Assembly: GCA_026994125.1 (NCBI GenBank)
Contig: JALWRJ010000300.1
Location: 1 to 5,058, forward strand
Reading direction: 5' to 3'
DNA: 5,058 nucleotides
DNA from: Cyclobacteriaceae bacterium
Lineage (GTDB): Bacteria; Bacteroidota; Bacteroidia; Cytophagales; Cyclobacteriaceae
Part shown: piece by piece, positions 1 through 5,058 of the stretch
Layout of the letters: every line of letters begins with the position of its first letter
Numbering within the stretch: position 1 is the stretch's first letter
Position numbers and translations under genes: made by a program
The notes under the pieces: generated by a model
What the model saw: the letters and a program-made list of their open reading frames with translations, nothing else
Told to the model about the DNA's origin: nothing
The model's database searches: none

Positions 1-917
<917 letters not shown>

Positions 918-956
918 CGCATAGAACTTTAACTGCACGCTTAAAATGGCAAGCAT

Positions 957-987
957 AAAAAAACCCGGTTCTAACGAAACGGGTTTT
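957..987. terminator. Bidirectional intrinsic terminator between convergent ABC-F and HU genes
   Basis: The outer stem pairs AAAACCCG (960-967) with CGGGTTTT (980-987). After one G/A mismatch (968/979) an inner TTC/GAA stem (969-971 with 976-978) closes a TAAC tetraloop. Read on the minus strand the hairpin is followed by seven T (complement of the A-run 957-963), a strong terminator for the HU-like gene, whose stop codon ends 20 bp away. Read on the plus strand the trailing T tract is shorter (TTTTAAGTTTTG), so it is a weaker terminator for the ABC-F gene, which ends 42 bp earlier. Confidence 0.8.
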
Positions 988-1007
988 AAGTTTTGTACAA
1001 AGCACTT

Positions 1008-1295
1008 TTATACTTTTAAGTTGCTTTTAATTTTTTCTACAAATACTTTGGATGGTTTAAAGCTGGGTACATAGTGCTCATCAATTACGATAGCGGTATT
1101 TTTTGATATATTACGAGCGATTTTTTTAGCTCGTTTTTTATTCACAAAACTACCAAACCCGCGTACATAGATGTTCTCGCCCTCGGCCATAGAACTTTTT
1201 ACTACACTAAAAAATGCTTCGATAGAAGCGGTAACATCTCCCTTATCTATGCCTGTTTTTTCGGCAATTACTGAAATTACGTCTGCTTTAGTCAA
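1008..1295 (-). CDS. HU/IHF family DNA-binding protein, TTG start
   Basis: Small basic nucleoid-associated protein of 95 residues, close to the usual 90, expected to act as a dimer that bends DNA. The N-terminal helical dimerisation part (MTKADVISVIAEKTG) is followed by the family hallmark RGFGSF (45-50) and the DNA-binding arm (about 53-74), with basic residues KKRAKKIARN, then the closing VPSFKPSK. At the arm tip, where E. coli HU has Arg61-Asn62-Pro63, this protein has Arg61-Asn62-Ile63, so the intercalating Pro is absent. The MTKAD beginning matches Bacteroidota homologues and maps to a TTG codon (minus strand, 1295-1293). Upstream in frame there is no ATG before a stop codon (complement of 1332-1334), so TTG is the only sensible start. 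No Shine-Dalgarno is visible. It is divergent from mutY and convergent with the ABC-F gene. HU versus IHF-like subtype cannot be decided. Confidence 0.95.
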   Translation of the reverse strand: MTKADVISVIAEKTGIDKGDVTASIEAFFSVVKSSMAEGENIYVRGFGSFVNKKRAKKIARNISKNTAIVIDEHYVPSFKPSKVFVEKIKSNLKV

Positions 1296-1342
1296 AATTG
1301 AAAAGTTTAAATTATAAAATCGTATAAATGGTTAATAACCAA

Positions 1343-1350
1343 TATTTTTG
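1343..1350 (+). promoter_or_regulatory. Candidate -7 element upstream of mutY
   Basis: TATTTTTG matches TAnnTTTG exactly on the plus strand. The predicted start of transcription is near 1357, leaving a leader of about 73 nt before the mutY TTG codon. A -33 TTTG at the expected distance (TTTG ending about 1319-1325) is not present, which lowers confidence. It is the only full -7 match on this strand in the 134-bp gap. Confidence 0.4.
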
Positions 1351-1352
1351 CG

Positions 1353-1360
1353 CAAATTTA
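1353..1360 (-). promoter_or_regulatory. Candidate -7 element of the HU-like gene
   Basis: On the minus strand these bases read TAAATTTG, an exact match to the Bacteroidota -7 form TAnnTTTG. The predicted transcription start is near 1346, giving a leader of about 50 nt before the TTG start. No convincing -33 TTTG is found 17-23 nt upstream on that strand, where the sequence is a run of A/T. The motif overlaps the facing mutY candidate through a shared TTTGCGCAAA. Confidence 0.45.
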
Positions 1361-1429
1361 ACCGCAAAGTTTTAATTTAAAAATATTCTTAGCGCTAATT
1401 AAAAAAACTCTTTAAAAAGTTCTTATCCT

Positions 1430-2494
1430 TTGACTAACAAACAGTTTACACAAAATATTATAACATGGTACAAAACCCATAAACGCCCTTTGCCCTGGCG
1501 CGATACCCGCCAACCGTATTTCATCTGGATTTCCGAAATTATACTGCAACAAACCCGGGTAGCGCAAGGAATGCCCTACTACCAAAGGTTTGTTTCAACT
1601 TTTCCTACCCTGGGGGCATTGGCCCAAGCCACTGAGCAAGAAGTGCTATCGGTTTGGCAAGGGCTGGGCTACTATAGCCGGGCACGTAATATGCACAAGT
1701 GCGCACAAGTAGTCATGCAGCAGCACGGAGGTGTTTTCCCTAAGAGTTACTCCGAATTGCAAAAACTTCCCGGAATTGGCCCTTATACAGCTGCTGCTAT
1801 TGCTTCGTTGGCTTTTAATCAACCGGTGCCGGTGGTAGATGGCAATGTGTACCGGGTATTGGCTCGGGTATTTGGCCTGCAGCATAATATTGCCGAAGGC
1901 AAAAGTTTTAAACCTTTTTTTGAGCTTTCGAGCCAACTAATTTCTTCGAGCCAGCCGGCCGATTATAACCAAGGCTTAATGGAGTTGGGTGCCACTGTTT
2001 GTACTCCCCAACACCCACAATGCGCCACCTGCCCGGTAGAAAACCTTTGCTATGCCCGAGCTAAAAATGAACAAACCAAGCTGCCGGTTAAATTAAAAAA
2101 ACAGCGTAACCGCCACCGTTTTTTTAACTACCTGGTAGTGCATTACCGGGGCAAAATGGCTTTGCACCAACGTACCCAACAAGATATTTGGAAAGGATTA
2201 CACGAGTTTTATAATATTGAAACCCCCACCGAGGCTACGTTAGATGACCTTAAAGATATTTTTTTGAACGAATTGATGGCTTTTAAACCTGAAATTATAA
2301 ACGAAAAGCAAATGCCCAAGCATATTTTAAGCCATCAAACCCTGTTTACCCGCTTTTGGCAAATTAATATTTCGCCTCAGGCCGATGTAGCAGCATTGTT
2401 CACTAAAAATAACTTAATTTTGTACACCAAAGCAGAGGTTGAAACCTTACCAACTCCTGTTTTGATTACAAACTATTTGAATAGTGTTTCTTAA
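1430..2494 (+). CDS. mutY: A/G-specific adenine DNA glycosylase MutY, TTG start
   Basis: Base-excision repair enzyme that removes adenine mispaired with 8-oxoguanine, preventing G:C to T:A transversions. The protein has 354 residues; E. coli MutY has 350. The N-terminal catalytic domain carries Glu36 in [10 protein letters not shown], Tyr82 in [10 protein letters not shown], the helix-hairpin-helix [12 protein letters not shown] (113-124) and the catalytic Asp137 in [12 protein letters not shown]. The 4Fe-4S cluster ligands are complete: Cys191-X6-Cys198-X2-Cys201-X5-Cys207. The C-terminal NUDIX-like 8-oxoG recognition domain (about 228-354) has IWKGLHEF (253-260) and LSH (300-302) where many homologues have FSH. 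The TTG at 1430 is chosen because [14 protein letters not shown] aligns with the E. coli N-terminus and no ATG precedes it in frame before the stop at 1400-1402. No Shine-Dalgarno is present. It is the first gene of the rightward unit; ssb starts 35 nt after its stop. Confidence 0.97.
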   Translation: MTNKQFTQNIITWYKTHKRPLPWRDTRQPYFIWISEIILQQTRVAQGMPYYQRFVSTFPTLGALAQATEQEVLSVWQGLGYYSRARNMHKCAQVVMQQHGGVFPKSYSELQKLPGIGPYTAAAIASLAFNQPVPVVDGNVYRVLARVFGLQHNIAEGKSFKPFFELSSQLISSSQPADYNQGLMELGATVCTPQHPQCATCPVENLCYARAKNEQTKLPVKLKKQRNRHRFFNYLVVHYRGKMALHQRTQQDIWKGLHEFYNIETPTEATLDDLKDIFLNELMAFKPEIINEKQMPKHILSHQTLFTRFWQINISPQADVAALFTKNNLILYTKAEVETLPTPVLITNYLNSVS

Positions 2495-2506
2495 TTAATA
2501 CATTTA
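2476..2506 (+). promoter_or_regulatory. Candidate internal promoter for ssb
   Basis: TTTG at 2476-2479, inside the mutY 3' end, is followed after exactly 19 nt by TACATTTA (2499-2506). This matches the Bacteroidota arrangement TTTG-N19-TAnnTTTG with one mismatch in the last base of the -7 box. Transcription would begin near 2513, about 17 nt before the ssb ATG. It would allow ssb, gldE and gldD to be expressed independently of mutY. It is a pattern match only. Confidence 0.4.
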
Positions 2507-2529
2507 CATACCAAATTTTAATACCAACT

Positions 2530-2994
2530 ATGGCAGGCGTAAATAAAGTAATATTAATTGGCAACTTAGGTAGAGACCCCGAAATACGACACCTGGAAAG
2601 CGGTGTAGCAGTAGCTACCTTTTCGATAGCCACCACCGAAAGCTTTAAAGACAGAAACTCGGGTGAACGCATTGATAAAACCGAGTGGCATAATATTGTA
2701 TTATGGCGAGGCCTGGCCGAGGTGGCCGAAAAGTTTTTGCACAAAGGAGACCAGGTGTATATCGAAGGAAAATTGCGTACCCGCTCCTGGGAAAAAGATG
2801 GAGTTACACGCTACACCACCGAGGTGGTAGCCGATAACATGACCATGCTTACCAAACGCAACTCCGACAACCGGCCTCCGGCTCCTACCGAAGCCCCCAG
2901 CCCGGTGCCACAAGCTCAACAGGCTCCGGCTCAATCAACCGGGCAACCGGGTCAGCCTACCACCGATTCCGAAATGGACGACCTCCCTTTTTAA
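2530..2994 (+). CDS. ssb: Single-stranded DNA-binding protein Ssb
   Basis: Binds single-stranded DNA in replication, recombination and repair, normally as a homotetramer. The 154-residue product has the full OB fold (about 1-108): [18 protein letters not shown] at the start, then TEWHNIVLW (51-59), [15 protein letters not shown] (73-87) and [12 protein letters not shown] (96-107). Trp53, Trp59 and Trp87 lie where aromatic DNA-stacking residues are expected. A disordered Pro/Gln/Ala linker (about 115-145) leads to the acidic tail DSEMDDLPF (146-154), the C-terminal peptide that recruits replication and repair partners. The ATG start fits the family N-terminus; no Shine-Dalgarno is visible in the AT-rich leader. 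Tail and fold are intact, so this should be a functional housekeeping Ssb. It lies 35 nt after mutY and 38 nt before gldE. Confidence 0.97.
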   Translation: MAGVNKVILIGNLGRDPEIRHLESGVAVATFSIATTESFKDRNSGERIDKTEWHNIVLWRGLAEVAEKFLHKGDQVYIEGKLRTRSWEKDGVTRYTTEVVADNMTMLTKRNSDNRPPAPTEAPSPVPQAQQAPAQSTGQPGQPTTDSEMDDLPF

Positions 2995-3032
2995 TCCGGT
3001 AGTATCCTTATGTTTCACTTAGTCTTTCATTA

Positions 3033-4370
3033 TTGGAAACCACTATAGACGAACCCCCAAGTTGGCTGATTAGCTATTTGGCTGTTTGGGCAGGAGGTAC
3101 AAACACGCCCCTTTTGTTCCTGGTACTAGTACTGGGGGTTATTTTGGTATTGCTTTTAATTTCAAGCATTATTTCCGGTTCGGAGGTGGCTTATTTTTCG
3201 CTCTCGGCTACCGAATTAGAAACCTGCGAAGCCCGCAACACCCCTACCGATAACCGTATTTGCCAGCTTTTAAGCCGGCCTAAATACCTGTTAGCCACCA
3301 TTTTAATAGTTAACAATTTTGTAAATGTGGCCATTATAACCCTGGCCACGTATGCCACCTGGAAAATAGCCGGCACCACCAACGAAGGCTCTGTATTGGC
3401 TGTGCTTGCCATGGTAATTACGGCTCTTATTGTATTTTTTGGCGAAATTATTCCTAAAATTTATGCCAACCAAAAAGGTTTGGCTGTAGCCAGGATGGCT
3501 TCGGGCTTACTCCTAACCTGTATGCGTTTGGTTAAACCTTTGGCCTGGGTGCTGGTTTCGATGACCAACGTAGTAGAAAAACGTATTAAAAACAAAGGAT
3601 ACTCCGGCTCTATTGAGGAAGTTAACCATGCCCTGGAGCTTTCAACCGAGGTTGGAACCACCGAGCAGGAGCGAGATATACTAAAAGGCATTGTTCATTT
3701 TTCTACCATTCCGGTAACGCAAATTATGAAAGCACGGGTTGATATGGAAGCTGTAGAATATTCCATTTCTTTCCACGAACTCATGGATCGCATAAACAAA
3801 TCGGGTTACTCCCGGTTGCCGGTATTTAAAGAAGACCTGGACAATATCGAAGGTATTTTATACATTAAAGACTTACTCCCTTATACGAGCCAAGACGAAC
3901 ATTTTGAATGGCAAAATTTGTTACGGCCGGCCTATTTTGTGCCCGAAGCTAAAATGATAGACGACCTGCTGAAAGACTTTCAGGAAAAAAGGGTACATAT
4001 AGCTGTAGTGGTTGATGAGTACGGTGGTACCGAAGGACTGATTACTCTGGAGGATATTATTGAAGAAATTGTAGGTGAAATTAACGATGAATATGATGAA
4101 GACAGCAAGCTTTACAAAAAAATAAACAAACACACTTACGATTTTGAAGGTAAAACCTCTATTAATGATTTTTGTAAAATTGTAAAAGAAGACCCGCGCA
4201 TTTTTGAGGAACTAATGGGTGAAAGCGAATCGCTGGGTGGTATGCTCCTGGAAGTACACACCCGCTTACCAAACACAGGCGAAGTAGTTACCTTTGATAA
4301 ATACACTTTTACGGTTTTATCCGTTGATACTAAACGAATTAAAAAAATTAGAGTAACTATTAATGGGTAA
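3033..4370 (+). CDS. gldE: Gliding motility-associated protein GldE (CNNM/CorC-like membrane protein), TTG start
   Basis: Inner-membrane protein of 445 residues in the CNNM/CorC group, whose members include Mg2+ transporters. In Flavobacterium johnsoniae GldE is linked to gliding: gldE lies next to gldD, and extra gldE partly compensates for gldB defects. After a short N-terminus, hydrophobic segments lie near residues 26-47, 86-108, 119-141 and 156-177, with the DUF21 motifs [12 protein letters not shown] (47-58) and FGEIIPK (136-142). A CBS pair spans about 225-350, with YSRLPVF (259-265) and [17 protein letters not shown] (326-342). The CorC_HlyC domain (about 365-443) includes ESLGGMLLE. 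The TTG start gives [11 protein letters not shown], similar to homologues as I recall them. The only upstream in-frame codons before the stop at 3000-3002 contain no ATG; the ATG at 3010 is out of frame. Its end overlaps gldD by 8 nt. The transported ion, if any, cannot be read from sequence. Confidence 0.92.
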   Translation: METTIDEPPSWLISYLAVWAGGTNTPLLFLVLVLGVILVLLLISSIISGSEVAYFSLSATELETCEARNTPTDNRICQLLSRPKYLLATILIVNNFVNVAIITLATYATWKIAGTTNEGSVLAVLAMVITALIVFFGEIIPKIYANQKGLAVARMASGLLLTCMRLVKPLAWVLVSMTNVVEKRIKNKGYSGSIEEVNHALELSTEVGTTEQERDILKGIVHFSTIPVTQIMKARVDMEAVEYSISFHELMDRINKSGYSRLPVFKEDLDNIEGILYIKDLLPYTSQDEHFEWQNLLRPAYFVPEAKMIDDLLKDFQEKRVHIAVVVDEYGGTEGLITLEDIIEEIVGEINDEYDEDSKLYKKINKHTYDFEGKTSINDFCKIVKEDPRIFEELMGESESLGGMLLEVHTRLPNTGEVVTFDKYTFTVLSVDTKRIKKIRVTING

Positions 4371-4938
4371 ATACAGCTTTATATCTGTGCTTATAGCCTT
4401 AGCTGCTTGCACCGAAACCTACACACCCAAGCCTAAAGGGTATAACCGGCTCGATTTGCCTCCTCACGAATATACGCAACTGCCCGATTCATTGCCTTAC
4501 CGGTTTCAGCTTTCGAAAGCGGCCAAGGTACTGCCCGATTCATCGTACATAGCCGAGCCCTACTGGATAGACCTGTTTTACCCCACTATTGTGGCCAATG
4601 TGCAGCTTACCTACAAGCCGCTTAAACACAACCAAAAACTGCTTAAAGAATTAGTAAACGATGCCTACAAGCTCACCTCTAAACATCAAATTAAAGCCTA
4701 CGCCATCAACGAACGTATTATGCGCACGCCCTCGGGCAAAACGGCCGTTATTGCCGAACTCGAAGGCGAAGTGCCTTCGCAACTTCAGTTTTTTATAACC
4801 GATTCTACCACCCATTTTCTGCGTGGTGCCCTGTATTTTAGAACCTCTACCAAAAACGATTCGCTTGCCCCTGCCATTGAGTATTTAAAAATTGATATTG
4901 TGCACATGCTTAATACGTTGGAGTGGAAAACCCTTTAA
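4363..4938 (+). CDS. gldD: Gliding motility lipoprotein GldD
   Basis: Envelope lipoprotein of 191 residues, a typical length for the family. In F. johnsoniae GldD is required for gliding, and its loss also affects chitin use and phage sensitivity, in line with a role connected to the type IX secretion machinery. The N-terminus is a short hydrophobic signal ([16 protein letters not shown]) with lipobox LAAC, so lipidation is predicted at Cys16. Family hallmarks are visible: [13 protein letters not shown] (21-33), PYR (45-47) and [20 protein letters not shown] (65-84). A region around 122-160 ([20 protein letters not shown], then [17 protein letters not shown]) matches the conserved C-terminal half. 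The ATG at 4363 lies inside the end of gldE, giving an 8-nt overlap in a different frame, which suggests translational coupling. The biochemical activity is unknown. No acidic surface-export signal follows Cys16, so the protein probably faces the periplasm (inference). Confidence 0.93.
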   Translation: MGKYSFISVLIALAACTETYTPKPKGYNRLDLPPHEYTQLPDSLPYRFQLSKAAKVLPDSSYIAEPYWIDLFYPTIVANVQLTYKPLKHNQKLLKELVNDAYKLTSKHQIKAYAINERIMRTPSGKTAVIAELEGEVPSQLQFFITDSTTHFLRGALYFRTSTKNDSLAPAIEYLKIDIVHMLNTLEWKTL

Positions 4939-5058
4939 TATGTAGTACCTTTATTCGGTAAATAAATATGCCGTACCACTGAAATTAAAAATAATTATTG
5001 GTATAACATTCAATTCGGTTTTTTTGAGTAAAATTTTACATACATCTATCGAGTTTAT
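4939..5058. other. Intergenic tail after gldD, no gene seen
   Basis: This AT-rich stretch runs from the gldD stop to the window edge and has no convincing open frame on either strand. It holds a weak hairpin (4956-4960 with 4969-4973, no T tract after it), a run of seven T at 5019-5025 without a clear stem before it, and a 12-bp perfect palindrome at 5028-5039. No confident terminator for the gld unit is seen. It may be the upstream or downstream flank of a gene beyond the window. Confidence 0.6.
5028..5039. repeat. 12-bp perfect palindrome GTAAAATTTTAC
   Basis: The bases read the same on both strands. The palindrome lies three bases after a seven-T run. It could be an operator half of a neighbouring gene outside the window, or chance in AT-rich sequence. 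Nothing else in the window repeats it. Confidence 0.35.

Larger units (their letters stand above)
1329..1398. repeat. Cluster of short perfect palindromes in the HU/mutY intergenic region
   Basis: Four perfect inverted repeats lie in this stretch. TGGTTA-A-TAACCA is at 1329-1341, TTTGCGCAAA at 1347-1356, the low-complexity TTTTAA-T-TTAAAA at 1370-1382, and TTAGCGCTAA at 1389-1398. The two GCGC-centred 10-mers share the form TTWGCGCWAA, and their centres are 42 bp apart, about four helical turns. The first two overlap the candidate promoters. An imperfect 16-bp palindrome (1406-1421, one mismatch) follows just before mutY. They could be operator sites, but no regulator is known to me and chance in AT-rich DNA is possible. 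Confidence 0.4.

Noticed and set aside
1425..1432. TATCCTTTG as a -7 element overlapping the mutY start
   Set aside because: There are three bases, not two, between TA and TTTG, and it overlaps the start codon, which would imply transcription starting inside the gene.
3010..3012. ATG at 3010 as the gldE start
   Set aside because: It is not in the gldE reading frame; the frame upstream of TTG 3033 has no ATG before the stop at 3000-3002.
3009..3016. TATGTTTC as a promoter for gldE
   Set aside because: It is one mismatch from TAnnTTTG, lacks a proper TTTG at the -33 distance, and would leave only about 10 nt of leader. Too weak to list.
4956..4973. Hairpin after gldD as a terminator
   Set aside because: The stem has only five pairs including one wobble, and no T tract follows it.

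Overview
The window looks like a chromosomal core region of a member of the Bacteroidota; I cannot resolve the order. Three things point there. The gene order HU-like gene, mutY, ssb, gldE, gldD is a conserved block of that phylum. The GldE/GldD pair belongs to gliding-motility and type IX secretion lineages. The genes also have almost no Shine-Dalgarno sequences, and the AT-rich gaps hold matches to the Bacteroidota promoter form (TTTG, about 19 nt, TAnnTTTG).

Layout, left to right. Positions 1-917 (+) hold the C-terminal part of an ABC-F ATPase of the YbiT/YkpA type, cut by the window edge. A hairpin flanked by A/T runs (957-987) separates it from a convergent HU/IHF-family DNA-binding protein gene (1008-1295, -). 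A divergent intergenic region (1296-1429) follows, rich in short palindromes and carrying two back-to-back candidate promoters. To its right, four genes run on the + strand: mutY (1430-2494), ssb (2530-2994), gldE (3033-4370) and gldD (4363-4938). The last 120 bases hold no recognisable gene.

How the genes relate. HU-like protein, MutY and Ssb are DNA-maintenance functions: nucleoid binding, removal of adenine opposite 8-oxoguanine, and single-strand binding. GldE (CNNM/CorC-like membrane protein) and GldD (lipoprotein) belong to the cell envelope and are linked to gliding and type IX secretion. Gaps of 35 and 38 nt and an 8-nt gldE/gldD overlap fit one transcription unit, possibly with an internal promoter before ssb. 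Grouping these two functions is normal in the phylum, and its reason is not evident from the sequence.

I found no mobile element, CRISPR array, RNA gene, phage gene or defence system, and no new multi-gene system. The points most worth a second look are the palindrome-rich HU/mutY promoter region, the degenerate second nucleotide-binding site of the ABC-F protein, and TTG as the only plausible start codon of three of the five complete genes.
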